A stretch of DNA of 64,000 nucleotides from positions 124,001 through 188,000 of the forward strand of contig NZ_JAHXBU010000045.1 of the NCBI RefSeq assembly GCF_020178975.1, given 5' to 3'. Position 1 is the stretch's first letter. Every line of letters starts with the position of its first letter. The translations under genes and the position numbers were made by a program. Source of the stretch: Cesiribacter sp. SM1 (GTDB lineage Bacteria; Bacteroidota; Bacteroidia; Cytophagales; Cyclobacteriaceae). This document shows positions 46,921-56,693 of the stretch, piece by piece. The notes beneath the pieces are model-generated. The model had not been told where the DNA came from and did no database searches. It saw only the letters and a list, made by a program, of their open reading frames with translations.

Positions 46921-46954
46921 CTTAAAGCCACCTTAAGGGGGAGATGGCTTTAAG
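46921..46954 (-). terminator. Terminator-like hairpin inside module C
   Basis: A perfect 10-bp stem (CTTAAAGCCA with TGGCTTTAAG) with a 14-nt loop lies between the DUF3823 stop (46968) and the glycosidase-like start (46795). On the minus strand it is followed by TTTTACC, so it resembles an intrinsic terminator. It may end or attenuate the SusC-SusD-DUF3823 transcript before the enzyme genes. Confidence 0.65.
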
Positions 46955-46967
46955 CCTTGGATGTAAT

Positions 46968-47783
46968 TCAGGGGATCATCACCTGCATAGGTGCATTATA
47001 ATTCCATCTTCTGATGCCGCTGCCTTTTGGTGTATCGTAGTTGATACGTGCCGCTGCCCGGATAAAGACTACTCTTCCGGAAGGAATAGTGCCGTTGGAT
47101 TCAATGATGATCGTTTCTCCCAACAATGAATTAAACGCTGATCCGGAATACTCGATTTGATTTGACCAGCGCTCATCGCGTGCACGATAACCTACTGTGG
47201 AAGAGTAACTAACAAACAACTGGATATCAGTGACATTCAAAAAACTGTTGCTATACCCACCCATCGGTTCAATCTTCGAGCGAAAACCCTCTTCAGAAAC
47301 ACCACGTGTAACGCGCACCTGAGCTCTTATTTTACCATTGATCACCTGAGGTTCTCCTACCCATCCCACTTTAAGGAACGGCTGCACCTCAAACCTTACT
47401 TTGGTAAGGCCATTGATCTCTACCGTATGGGTTTCGTCGGCAAGTGGAACACCACGATCGTCTTCACGCAGTAAGGGAATGAAAGGCCCGTCAATCCGCA
47501 CGTTATACGTTCCTTTAAACAATTTTGTATTCTGGAATGTGCCGTCGGGCTTCGCAAAGAAATCAGGATTAGGAGTGACATTTTCACCCCAGCTTAGTTC
47601 AGTCAAACGCACGCGAATGCCCTCACTTCCCTGGTCTGTAAGCACAGGTTCGCCAGTTTCCGCATCCACCACTTCGCCCTGCAGGGTTTCAGCAGGTGCA
47701 TCAATGTTATCCATTTCAAATAGGCTGCAGGAAGTGAAAGAAAACAGCGCCAGTGATAGTATATATAATAATTTTCGCTTCAT
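46968..47783 (-). CDS. DUF3823 lipoprotein (SusE-like position)
   Basis: A 271-aa lipoprotein (SLALFSFTSCSLFEMDNIDAP). It matches the DUF3823 layout: an N-terminal CarboxypepD_reg-like domain (ETLQGEVVDAETGEPVLTDQG, KLFKGTYNVRIDGPF) and a C-terminal beta domain (about 135-271). DUF3823 proteins occur right after SusD in many glycan loci and probably bind glycan at the cell surface. It starts 38 bp after the SusD stop. Confidence 0.88.
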   Translation of the reverse strand: MKRKLLYILSLALFSFTSCSLFEMDNIDAPAETLQGEVVDAETGEPVLTDQGSEGIRVRLTELSWGENVTPNPDFFAKPDGTFQNTKLFKGTYNVRIDGPFIPLLREDDRGVPLADETHTVEINGLTKVRFEVQPFLKVGWVGEPQVINGKIRAQVRVTRGVSEEGFRSKIEPMGGYSNSFLNVTDIQLFVSYSSTVGYRARDERWSNQIEYSGSAFNSLLGETIIIESNGTIPSGRVVFIRAAARINYDTPKGSGIRRWNYNAPMQVMIP

Positions 47784-47820
47784 CTTCGGTAATTCTTAAT
47801 GATTAATAATTCATCACGCT

Positions 47821-49878
47821 TTAGCGGTTTGGCTGCTGGTCAATGACCTGGCTCTTTGACACTTCGTTGCCGGGTATGGCAAAATAGTAATCAATAACAT
47901 TGTACTCGAAGGTCTTTAAGCTTACCCATTGAAAACGTGCATCGAAGAAATATTTGCCGCTCTCTGTGGAAAAGAACGGATACAGTCCCCGGAAGCGATA
48001 GCGGGCATTGCTGCTGAAGGTGTCTTTGTCCCTGAACTCACCCCAGAAACCGTCACGCCCCTCGTAGTGTTGTACTCTCCACCGGCGTAAATCCCATTTT
48101 GTTTTATGCTCCAGTGCAAGCTCTTTGCGGCGTTCCTTACGAATAAGATTGCGTCCTGTGATGTCGGGTGTAATGATGCCCTGCACCAGCGTTGCCCCGG
48201 CTCTCTCACGTATTTCGTTTACAGCCGTGGTTGCTACCTGCATTAGATCAGATCCATCAGGAGATGCTTCTCCGGCCAGTGCGAGTTCTACCGCAGCTTC
48301 TGCTGCATTCAGCAGTACATCAGCATAGCGCATCAAAATAAAATGTTGCGACGATCTGCCTTCACCTGCTTCAAAAGACGGATCGGGATTCAGCCATTTA
48401 CGACCATACAGGCCGGTAAGACAGGACTCTCCATTATCGTAGAATGGGCCGTTGGCGCCTGCAGCCGTGATAACACCGCCCTCGTAAGGAACAACCTCCT
48501 GACCATTACCTTCCCTTGGGCTGAGGTAAAGCAGTTTGGGTGCCTGGGTGTAGAGATCTAAATGCTGATAACGGGTTTCAGCTGTAGAATACGAGTAGTT
48601 TTCAAACAGGGGGCTAATGGGCGTAGGGCCGGTGTATACACCTGCACGAATTTCAATTTCCCTGCCCTTGAACATATCGCTTGGGAAAATCACATAAGCA
48701 CGAAGCCGCGGCTCAGCATTCTCAAAGAAATCCAATGGAGAATCGAACATAAGGTAATCTCCTTCTGTGTTCGAAGCTCCCGTAGTAACTTTTACTGTTC
48801 CATCAGGGTAGCGCTCAAAACCCTCGTATAACTCCAGAAAATCCAGTGTTGGGCATGTGCCTGATGCTAGTGGTGCTTTGAAGATGAACGGAGCGCTGTA
48901 GGCGTCATAACCATGGGTAAAAGTTGGATAGCCAAACTGCTTAACATATATATTCTCTGGACTTGATGGATCGCTGAACATGTCTACCATATTCTGGTAC
49001 TGTGCTTCACGGTCGGTTGCCGACCATTTTTTCTTGTAAAGCGAGTAACTGCCACTTTTGATCACTTCCTGGGCGGCTGAATAAGCTTCGCGGAAGTACC
49101 TTATGGAGGCTGCCCGCCATGAATCCTCGGCAAAACCAATTACACGTACGCCTGTTTTGGCTCCCAGTCCTGTTAGTCGACCGGGCACAGTTTCGTTGTA
49201 TTTGGCAACACTACCGGCGTACAGCATGGCTTCCGATTTGAATGCCAGGGCAACAAATTTATTTGAATAGCCTATTTCGGGGCTGGTTGGCTGCAACAGC
49301 TCTATGGCCTGATTAAAGTCTGCCAGCACCTGATTCCATGTCTCTTCCTCAGAAGCACGTGGTACTTCCGATTCCTCCTGTTCAGCAGGATAGCGAATAA
49401 CTTTCGTTACCAGTGGCACACCTCCAAAACGCCGGGCCATAGCAGAATACACCATAGCACGTATAAAATAGGCTTCACCCAGATAATGATTGTACGTAAT
49501 CTCGGGAAACTCACTTTGATATTGCGGCAGTGTTTCGATCAGGTAGTTGGCATCGCGCAGCAAAGTATAGGCGTTTGCCCAGTAAGGTGTTCTTTCACCG
49601 GTAAAAGCTGAGGATATTCCATCGCGGTTCACAGCCTCGCCGGTGCCTTCAATGCCCATTGCCCCCAGCCATGAGTTGAATTCGATGCCCCACTGGGCCA
49701 TGTATTTAAAATCCTCAAATGGCATCCTGCTGTACATCCGGGCCATGTATACTTTCATACCGGATTCACTCGTCAACAGCGTTTCGTCTCCAACCACATT
49801 TGGCGGTGGAATATCCAGCTCTGCACAACCGAAGAAAGTAAATAAGCCGATCAGGAATAATGTATATATCCTTTTCAT
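47821..49878 (-). CDS. SusD/RagB family glycan-binding lipoprotein (module C)
   Basis: A long SusD-like lipoprotein, 685 aa from the Met ending at 49878 (MKRIYTLFLIGLFTFFGCAEL). Family hallmarks: NHYLGEAYFIRAMVYSAMARRFGG, KSEAMLYAGSVA, FILMRYADVLLNAAEAAVEL, IRKERRKELALEHKTKWDLRRW. It is longer than the other two SusDs (544 and 551 aa), with extra loops in the middle, typical of the SusD branch that pairs with DUF3823 proteins. SusC lies 32 bp upstream. Confidence 0.95.
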   Translation of the reverse strand: MKRIYTLFLIGLFTFFGCAELDIPPPNVVGDETLLTSESGMKVYMARMYSRMPFEDFKYMAQWGIEFNSWLGAMGIEGTGEAVNRDGISSAFTGERTPYWANAYTLLRDANYLIETLPQYQSEFPEITYNHYLGEAYFIRAMVYSAMARRFGGVPLVTKVIRYPAEQEESEVPRASEEETWNQVLADFNQAIELLQPTSPEIGYSNKFVALAFKSEAMLYAGSVAKYNETVPGRLTGLGAKTGVRVIGFAEDSWRAASIRYFREAYSAAQEVIKSGSYSLYKKKWSATDREAQYQNMVDMFSDPSSPENIYVKQFGYPTFTHGYDAYSAPFIFKAPLASGTCPTLDFLELYEGFERYPDGTVKVTTGASNTEGDYLMFDSPLDFFENAEPRLRAYVIFPSDMFKGREIEIRAGVYTGPTPISPLFENYSYSTAETRYQHLDLYTQAPKLLYLSPREGNGQEVVPYEGGVITAAGANGPFYDNGESCLTGLYGRKWLNPDPSFEAGEGRSSQHFILMRYADVLLNAAEAAVELALAGEASPDGSDLMQVATTAVNEIRERAGATLVQGIITPDITGRNLIRKERRKELALEHKTKWDLRRWRVQHYEGRDGFWGEFRDKDTFSSNARYRFRGLYPFFSTESGKYFFDARFQWVSLKTFEYNVIDYYFAIPGNEVSKSQVIDQQPNR

Positions 49879-49921
49879 ATTATCATTCAATTAATATCTC
49901 GAAAATGATGAACAGAAATGT

Positions 49922-52900
49922 TCAAAACTGGGCCGAAAATCCAACTGTATAAGTTTTATTGAGCGGATATAACCTTCCTAAATCATCGTCAGGATGTTCC
50001 GGATCAACAAACTTCACTCCCGTCAGGGTGAACACATTATAGGCATTGGCAAACAGGCGCAAGTTCATCGACGACAGGGCCCTGATTTTTTTCGGTATTG
50101 TATACCCCAGTTCAATGCTCTTGAGACGGAGATATGCGGTACTCACCCGGTTAAATTCCGAGGATTCAATGGGGTATCTTCCGGTAAAACCATAGTAGCC
50201 ACTCACCCACTCTGTTTCAGGATTGTAAGGATCTGCCAGCGGATCTACCGGATGCCAGCGGTCCAGATATTGCTCCAGGGTACCGCCGCCATTGGTGCCC
50301 CAAATGGAGTACAAAGGTTCTCTGTACTGCATGGATCCCATTGCCGTTCCCTGGAAGAGAAAGCTCAGATCAATATTCTTGTACGAAGCGTCATAGCCCA
50401 GGCTGAAGTTCATCCATGGCGTTTGATCATAGGCAAATGGGTGCTCATCCAGGCCGCTTATTTCTCCATCCCCGTTCCAGTCCAGGTATTTATAGTCCCC
50501 GGGCAGTATGTCCCGCTCTTTGTAGATAGGGTATGACCAGATGTCTTCCCAGTTTTCATAACGACCTGCGCTTTCGTAACCGAACTGCACCCCCTGATAG
50601 CGGTTGTTCAGATTGTCGTTGCGCCAGCGGTCATAGGAGTTTCCATAGGGTCCGTTTTGCGCTGCATCTAAGTGCTTTCTACGGGTAATGGTACCAATGG
50701 CTGTTACCCTGTATGAAAGTTCGCCGATTGTGTTACGGTGTGAGAGTTCGAGGTCGATACCAAATTGACGGTCGCTGTTCAGGTTTTCTCTCGGCGCGCC
50801 AGTACCCACTACGGTAGGAACCTCTCCCGTTCTGTTGGCAAACAGCCCTTCGCGGCGCCGGTCAAAGTAGTCGATGGCAAAGCCAAACAACCCGTTCCAA
50901 CCTTCAAAATCTGCACCGATGTTGAACGTATGGGCCGTCCACCACGTAATCCGTTCGTTGGGAACTATGAGCGATACCCCATTCACAAACTCACCACCGA
51001 ACATGTAACCGGGAGCGTACTGGTTGTAATAGCCATTTTCTGCATTGCCGCTTGTTGCGGGATAGAGGTAGCCTGGGTACCAGTCGTAGTTCAGCGCACC
51101 ATCATCTGCCATTACACCATAGCTGGCACGCAGTTTCAGCTGATCGACAAACGACAGGGCCGAAGCTGAGTTAAAGAATGGTTCTTCTGATAAACGCCAA
51201 CCGATTGATCCCGATGGGAAGAAACCCCACTGGTTGTTCTGAACAAATTTAGAGGATCCGTCATAGCGAAACTGAAATTCGGCAATATAACGATCGGCAA
51301 AGGTATAATTTGCTCTTCCAAACACTGCGGAGTTAGCAACCTCATAGAGATCGTCTATGCCTGGCTGCATACCGCTTACCTGGTTTTCATTTACGCCTCC
51401 CACAAGATAATCCATGGCAAAAGCAAGGTCCCGCTGCGCATAGAAGTTGTCACCCCTCCTGTTTTGGCTTTCCCAGCCCAGGAGGCCGGTTACGTTATGA
51501 TTCCTGCCAAAAAGGTGGTTATAATTAAGTAAAAACTGCCCCAGCACCTGCTGCCTGGCAAACAATTCGCGTCGTAACTGGCTCGGTGAGCTTGAGTTGT
51601 ACAATTTCGAATCGTACGAATCAGTCAATGAATTATACGCGTACTGGTAGTACTCTCTGCGGAAAATATTATTATCGTCGTTACGGTAATCGTAGCTGAT
51701 CAGGGCTTTTGCAGATAAGCCATCCAGTAAATTCGATACACTGCTGAAATCGAAATTAAGGGCTGCTGAAGACTGGAAGTACTTTTGCCTGTATTTCCGG
51801 TAACCCGATACATCAGCGGTCATCTTTGCTACCGTATTTTCTTCCAGATCCAGGCCTTCGTAATTCAGCATAGTATTTTCAGGATCGGCATAGGCGGGGA
51901 ATAATACACCCTGCCTCCAGTAGTTTCTGATAATATCAACTGAGCTTGAGTACGGGGTATTGCGCTGGTCAACAACACCGCTCAGGTTGAGGTTAAAAGA
52001 TAATCCCCGCGTGAGCTCTGTGGTTATGTTGCTACGCAGGTTAATTTTGTTGTAGTTCAAATCACCTGATTTGAAGATGCCCTCTTGGAAAAGATAACCA
52101 CCCCCTATATAATACTGCGTTTTGTCGTTCCCTCCGGTAATGCTCAGATCGTGTTGTGTTTGTGGAGAATAGTCGGCTATCAGCAATGAGTTCCAGTCTG
52201 TAGCGCGGCGCTCACCGCTTCGGAACGCTTCAAAATCTTCTTCCTGGTAGATGATGCTCCCCCCGTTGATGTTGTTCATGGATCTTTCATTGTAGAGCGT
52301 CATGGTTTGGAAGGGATCGGCAAGCCTCGGCATTCCCGTAGGTCTCTGCAGGGTGTAGGAGCCGGTATAAGAAACTATCGTTTTTCCTTTTGTACCTGTT
52401 TTTGTAGTTACAAGCACTACACCGTTAGCAGCGCGTACTCCATAAATTGCTGCCGAAGCATCTTTCAACACGGAGACTTCTTCGATATCATACGGATTCA
52501 AACGCTGAAAATCAGCCATCGAACGCGGAATACCGTCGATTACGACTAACGGTGCACCTAACCCACGTATATCCATGTTGTTATTGAATGTTCCCGGCTC
52601 AGCACTTCTTTGCCATACGCGCACACCTGCAACCCTGCCTGTAAGCATGTTTTGCGGGTTTTCGTTTTTGGTCTGAAGCAATTCACTGCCTCTAATGTTG
52701 GCCACAGCACCCGTTATTGTAACTTTCTCCTGTGTACCATACCCCACCACAACAACTTCTTTAAGCTGTTCATCATCCGGAGCCAGGACAACATCAATCG
52801 CTGATCTCGAATCAACAGCAACCTCCTGTGTTAAATAGCCTATAAATGAATAAATCAGCACAACATCCCCGCCAGGGACCTTTAACGTATACTTTCCGTC

Positions 52901-53140
52901 GTAGTCTGTTGTGGTTCCCTGGCTTGTGCCTTTGATTATTATGTTTACACCGGGTAAGGCAGATCCGTCATCAGAGGATGTTACCCTACCCGATACCGTA
53001 AATTCCTGGCGCTGTGTGGCAGCGCTGCCGGATTGATCTTCAGAAGCATAAACGGCGGCAAAAAAAACGCACTGAATAAGCATTCCATAGATGGAATACT
53101 TGGTCAGCTTTTTTAAAAATTGCTTGTATCTATTTTGCAT
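49922..53140 (-). CDS. SusC/RagA family TonB-dependent transporter (module C)
   Basis: A 1072-aa SusC-like transporter. Signal peptide (about 1-32), CarboxypepD_reg-like domain (FTVSGRVTSSDDGSALPGVN), TonB box (LKEVVVVGYG), plug (NNMDIRGLGAPLVVIDGIPR; KDASAAIYGVRAANGVVLV) and barrel ending TVGFSAQF. It lacks an STN domain, so its control cannot run through the FecR route and may depend on another regulator such as the neighbouring membrane-spanning protein. It heads the SusC-SusD-DUF3823 run. Confidence 0.95.
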   Translation of the reverse strand: MQNRYKQFLKKLTKYSIYGMLIQCVFFAAVYASEDQSGSAATQRQEFTVSGRVTSSDDGSALPGVNIIIKGTSQGTTTDYDGKYTLKVPGGDVVLIYSFIGYLTQEVAVDSRSAIDVVLAPDDEQLKEVVVVGYGTQEKVTITGAVANIRGSELLQTKNENPQNMLTGRVAGVRVWQRSAEPGTFNNNMDIRGLGAPLVVIDGIPRSMADFQRLNPYDIEEVSVLKDASAAIYGVRAANGVVLVTTKTGTKGKTIVSYTGSYTLQRPTGMPRLADPFQTMTLYNERSMNNINGGSIIYQEEDFEAFRSGERRATDWNSLLIADYSPQTQHDLSITGGNDKTQYYIGGGYLFQEGIFKSGDLNYNKINLRSNITTELTRGLSFNLNLSGVVDQRNTPYSSSVDIIRNYWRQGVLFPAYADPENTMLNYEGLDLEENTVAKMTADVSGYRKYRQKYFQSSAALNFDFSSVSNLLDGLSAKALISYDYRNDDNNIFRREYYQYAYNSLTDSYDSKLYNSSSPSQLRRELFARQQVLGQFLLNYNHLFGRNHNVTGLLGWESQNRRGDNFYAQRDLAFAMDYLVGGVNENQVSGMQPGIDDLYEVANSAVFGRANYTFADRYIAEFQFRYDGSSKFVQNNQWGFFPSGSIGWRLSEEPFFNSASALSFVDQLKLRASYGVMADDGALNYDWYPGYLYPATSGNAENGYYNQYAPGYMFGGEFVNGVSLIVPNERITWWTAHTFNIGADFEGWNGLFGFAIDYFDRRREGLFANRTGEVPTVVGTGAPRENLNSDRQFGIDLELSHRNTIGELSYRVTAIGTITRRKHLDAAQNGPYGNSYDRWRNDNLNNRYQGVQFGYESAGRYENWEDIWSYPIYKERDILPGDYKYLDWNGDGEISGLDEHPFAYDQTPWMNFSLGYDASYKNIDLSFLFQGTAMGSMQYREPLYSIWGTNGGGTLEQYLDRWHPVDPLADPYNPETEWVSGYYGFTGRYPIESSEFNRVSTAYLRLKSIELGYTIPKKIRALSSMNLRLFANAYNVFTLTGVKFVDPEHPDDDLGRLYPLNKTYTVGFSAQF

Positions 53141-53239
53141 ATGCTAAATAATAATTTGAACCACTGTTATTACATCAAGGCTTATTGAATGGGCTTCCAG
53201 AACAACATTTGCCGCTGGTTTCATGTGTGCTACCGCTTC

Positions 53240-53274
53240 CCGGCGAATCAATCCTTCTTCGATCAATTCGCCGG
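53240..53274 (-). terminator. Possible hairpin between GH76 and SusC of module C
   Basis: A 9-bp perfect stem (CCGGCGAAT with ATTCGCCGG) with a 17-nt loop lies in the 267-bp gap between the GH76 stop and the SusC start. No clean U-run follows. It may be a terminator for the upstream pair or a leader structure for SusC. Confidence 0.4.
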
Positions 53275-53407
53275 AGCAGCAGCAGGGCTATGTTATTACC
53301 AAAGCTATTTGTTAAACTTGCACGAATACCCTTTCAGGAACCCGCAGGAAGTAGGTCCGGGTGACGGACAGAACTATCCATTTTTCCCAGATCGATGTTT
53401 TAGCTCG

Positions 53408-54868
53408 CTAATGCTTTTCCATTTCATATCGTGCCAGCACAGCATATTGGGCGGCGTACGCAAAGCTGAACATTCCTTCTGTTCTGTTATTGCTGTTATC
53501 CCTGCTCCAGCCTACCAATAAATTGGTTGGAAGAAAACCATTGTACAGAAAGTTGTCGTAACCGTGATCAAGGTTTTGTTGGAAAGAACTGATATAGTCA
53601 GCAGCAGGCTCATATGCAGGATATACATCTACATAGCCGCGCATCAGTACACCATTAAACCAGTTTCTGAAGCCACTGATATCATAAGTATAATAGCCCG
53701 GTTTGGTCTCCCCTAGCTTTGCAAAATATTGAAAGCTGTCATCTGACAAAGTTTTGGCGTCTTCCAGGTATGTATTCTCCTGTGTTGCACGGTATAGATC
53801 TGCTCCGCCGGAAAGCATGGTACCGCTGTTATAAGTGATCGCCGGGCCTACACGATCCACACAAGTAGTGCCTTTACGGTAAACTGTGCCATCCACAGTA
53901 TGCAACTCAGGGCTGCCGGGTGAACATCCACCCCTCATGTCATCGTATACGCCGTCGGAGCGCAGTAAGTGGCTCTTCTGCCATGCGTAAATTTTCCTGG
54001 CAAAATCCAGATAATAATCGCTCTTCTTCACCTGGGTTGCTATGCGGGTCTGTTTATCTGTAGCATCTATGTAGCGATAGGTTACCTCATCGCTTTTGTC
54101 TTTGTACAGCTCATGCAGCCACACCAGCGGACTCACCATCGGCCCGTTGCTGCATGCATGCTTGGTAACATATCCCGGTCCCCATGGAATGCCACCACGC
54201 TCTTCTCCACTGCCATCACGTGTGCAATCCCAGCCGTCAAGTACATATGCGGTCAGATATTCCGCTTTTTCCAGGTATTCGGCATTATCAGTCAGTTTAT
54301 AGGATTCGAGTAATTCGCGTATAAGCCACATTTGATCATCATATACGTTTTCGATTCCCTCAACTTTGGCCGAACCTTTGGAACCACCGCGATTTACCCC
54401 ATAGACCGACCATTCTTTGGTTTGGGTGTAAGACACGAGCCGGAAGGTTCCCAGGTAGTAATCCGCATTGTCGTACAACTTGTGCAGTAATTCCGAATAC
54501 CTGTTGAAATGCTCATTGTAAAGAGCGGGGTCACCCTGCTCTTTCTGCACCTTGAGTGCGTGAAGAATAGCATTCACCGCTTCAATAGCACTGGTATACA
54601 TCCATACACTGCCTTTCTCTTCGGAACGGACTTCGGTAAAAGGGTTGTAATACCTGGCCATAGCCATACCATCTCCTGTAAAATGGGAAGAGACGGCCTT
54701 GTCGGCAAGTTCCATTGCACGCAGCAGGTTTTGTTCTGAAAGATTTACCTCTTCCTGCGGAATATTAGGACCATTATCGGAGGCGCTATCTTTACAGGCA
54801 GATATTAACATGAGTAAAACAAAGCTCCAGGTAGTGATCATCGAAGTAATCCTGCGAAATTTTAACAT
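53408..54868 (-). CDS. GH76 family lipoprotein, divergent (module C)
   Basis: A GH76-type (alpha/alpha)6 protein of 486 aa from the Met ending at 54868 (MLKFRRITSM...LISACKD); other Met codons lie near. It has the family layout: WMYTSAIEAVNAILHAL, the likely catalytic Asp pair in NVYDDQMWLIREL, GGIPWGPGYVTKHACSNGPMVSPLVWLHEL, and ITYNSGTMLSGGADLYRAT. It is longer than the other GH76 domains in the window. Alpha-1,6-mannanase activity is likely. It follows the tandem-domain lipoprotein within a few bases, so these two may be a surface capture-and-cut pair placed upstream of SusC. Confidence 0.88.
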   Translation of the reverse strand: MLKFRRITSMITTWSFVLLMLISACKDSASDNGPNIPQEEVNLSEQNLLRAMELADKAVSSHFTGDGMAMARYYNPFTEVRSEEKGSVWMYTSAIEAVNAILHALKVQKEQGDPALYNEHFNRYSELLHKLYDNADYYLGTFRLVSYTQTKEWSVYGVNRGGSKGSAKVEGIENVYDDQMWLIRELLESYKLTDNAEYLEKAEYLTAYVLDGWDCTRDGSGEERGGIPWGPGYVTKHACSNGPMVSPLVWLHELYKDKSDEVTYRYIDATDKQTRIATQVKKSDYYLDFARKIYAWQKSHLLRSDGVYDDMRGGCSPGSPELHTVDGTVYRKGTTCVDRVGPAITYNSGTMLSGGADLYRATQENTYLEDAKTLSDDSFQYFAKLGETKPGYYTYDISGFRNWFNGVLMRGYVDVYPAYEPAADYISSFQQNLDHGYDNFLYNGFLPTNLLVGWSRDNSNNRTEGMFSFAYAAQYAVLARYEMEKH

Positions 54869-54884
54869 TGTATAAATCATCTCT

Positions 54885-56693
54885 TTAGTTCAAATTGATC
54901 GTGTGGAAAACAAGCTTGTTTTCTCCTGTATTAGGTTCGCCATTGTAAACCCCAAAAGCAAGCGTTACATTTTTACCATCAAATTGTGATAAGTCGTACA
55001 CGAACGAGGCATAACCTTCAGGGTTGCCCGCTCCTCCATCCCCATGTTTAAACTTCCAGGTGCCATCTTCGGCCTCGATAGCTTCCTGTGCCGTATTAGA
55101 TGTTGGGGATACGTGGGTAACTGTACCGTCGTCCTCAATAACGGTGAGTTTGAAGTAGGTAAAGCTATCACCGAAATTGCGCGTGGTCAGCGTGAGCTGG
55201 TTGCTGCCTGCTCCTATGGCAAATTTTGAGTACAGGTAGGCTTCGGGCACCTTTGTATTCACCTCTGGTGTATTACGTGTTTTGATAAGGAAGCCTTCAG
55301 AAGGAAACACTTCAGGATCTTTCTTTAAAGGAACAAGAGACCACGATGATGCTACATGGTCCACCTCACGCCATGCACGATAAGCATCCACATATTCATC
55401 GCGGTTGCCACTTACCGGACTGATACCCGTAAAGGAATTTTTAGTATGAATCATGGTAGAGCGTACAGTTTCCTGGCTCAGTTTCCATCCTTCAACAACT
55501 TCGGTACCGGGCAGCCAGTCCCAGTTTTCTACCTTTCTGTCGGCAAAGCGGATAGCCCGGAGCACAAGTTGTTTCCAATAGTCGCCAGTAGACTGACGGT
55601 ATATACCTATAGCAATAATAACCTCTTTGCCTACATATTCGCTCAGATCAAAATCAAAGTCGGCATAGTCACCAGAACCGTATGTTCTTGTCTCCCCTAC
55701 TTTTACTGCAACAGGCTGGGCCGCAGAAAGGTCAATCACTTGTACACCAAAATATGCAGGGCTCGCCTCATCCGCATTATGGGTTCGTAACCTAAGCGAC
55801 AGGATTTTGTTGTCTTCAGTGATTAACTTGCTTCCATATACGTATGAATCGAATACATCAAGATCTGCCGGATTATCACGCTGGTCTTCGTTGTTGCGGA
55901 TTTGCAGGGTTGTACCTTCATTTTGTTCCTGCCATGCACCCTGGAAATCAAGCGTTGACATGTAATTGGTAGACCAGTCCCAATGTGGATAGGCATCTGC
56001 ATTACGTCCACCCCGATATTCGTTGTAGTACCACTTGTCGGCATTTAAGAGATTATCAGCCGTTAAACCACGTAGCAGTTCTTCACTCCCCATGCTAATA
56101 TTCAAAGTAGCGACACCATTAACAAAGTCTGCTTCACTTACCTCCTTGGTTATTGTTACATAATTGTCTTTGGTAAATGTTACATTATAGTTGGCACTCA
56201 TCAGGTTATCTATGGTATAGGTACCGTCGCCCCCGCTTACAGCCGTACCGGCAACCCCCACACTAATTGTTACATCAGAGAGCGGAGCATTTCCATTTTT
56301 AGCATCTGTAATGGTACCCGTGATTTTCGCCGAAGCATTTACCAGTGTGGCGTTTGCTGTAGCCACTTTATTTGCATCAAATTCGTCGGCTGTAACAGTA
56401 ACACTGGTTGTTAGCCATCCCGTTTTAGAGAATGTGAGGGCATGGGTTTTTAACGAAACGTTTTCAAGGGTATATCTTCCATCTTGCCCGCTGGTTACTG
56501 TAACATCTTCTTCATTAACCCCGGATAGGGTGACATTAACATCTGAAACGGCCTGACCGTTGGCATCTGAAACAATACCAGTTATTGTTCCTACACTAAT
56601 GACCGGTGCATCTTCTTTTTCGCAGGAACTAAGAGATACAAAGAATGCTCCCAGCAAAGCAACATAACTAAAGATTCGTAAAATTTTACTCAT
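54885..56693 (-). CDS. Surface lipoprotein with two CarboxypepD_reg-like and two tandem beta-sandwich modules
   Basis: A 602-aa lipoprotein (LGAFFVSLSSCEKED). Two CarboxypepD_reg-like repeats lie at about 36-115 (GTITGIVSDANGQAVSDVNV) and 120-200 (ITGTITDAKNGNAPLSDVTI). Two larger beta-sandwich modules follow with matching ends: YADFDFDLSEYVGKEVIIAIGIYR near 340 and YASFVYDLSQFDGKNVTLAFGVYN near 575, each closing on an inner hydrophobic strand (LRAIRF; FHTINL). The internal repeat points to tandem carbohydrate-binding-like domains, so a surface glycan-binding protein is likely. No catalytic motif seen. Next gene is GH76. Confidence 0.75.
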   Translation of the reverse strand: MSKILRIFSYVALLGAFFVSLSSCEKEDAPVISVGTITGIVSDANGQAVSDVNVTLSGVNEEDVTVTSGQDGRYTLENVSLKTHALTFSKTGWLTTSVTVTADEFDANKVATANATLVNASAKITGTITDAKNGNAPLSDVTISVGVAGTAVSGGDGTYTIDNLMSANYNVTFTKDNYVTITKEVSEADFVNGVATLNISMGSEELLRGLTADNLLNADKWYYNEYRGGRNADAYPHWDWSTNYMSTLDFQGAWQEQNEGTTLQIRNNEDQRDNPADLDVFDSYVYGSKLITEDNKILSLRLRTHNADEASPAYFGVQVIDLSAAQPVAVKVGETRTYGSGDYADFDFDLSEYVGKEVIIAIGIYRQSTGDYWKQLVLRAIRFADRKVENWDWLPGTEVVEGWKLSQETVRSTMIHTKNSFTGISPVSGNRDEYVDAYRAWREVDHVASSWSLVPLKKDPEVFPSEGFLIKTRNTPEVNTKVPEAYLYSKFAIGAGSNQLTLTTRNFGDSFTYFKLTVIEDDGTVTHVSPTSNTAQEAIEAEDGTWKFKHGDGGAGNPEGYASFVYDLSQFDGKNVTLAFGVYNGEPNTGENKLVFHTINLN

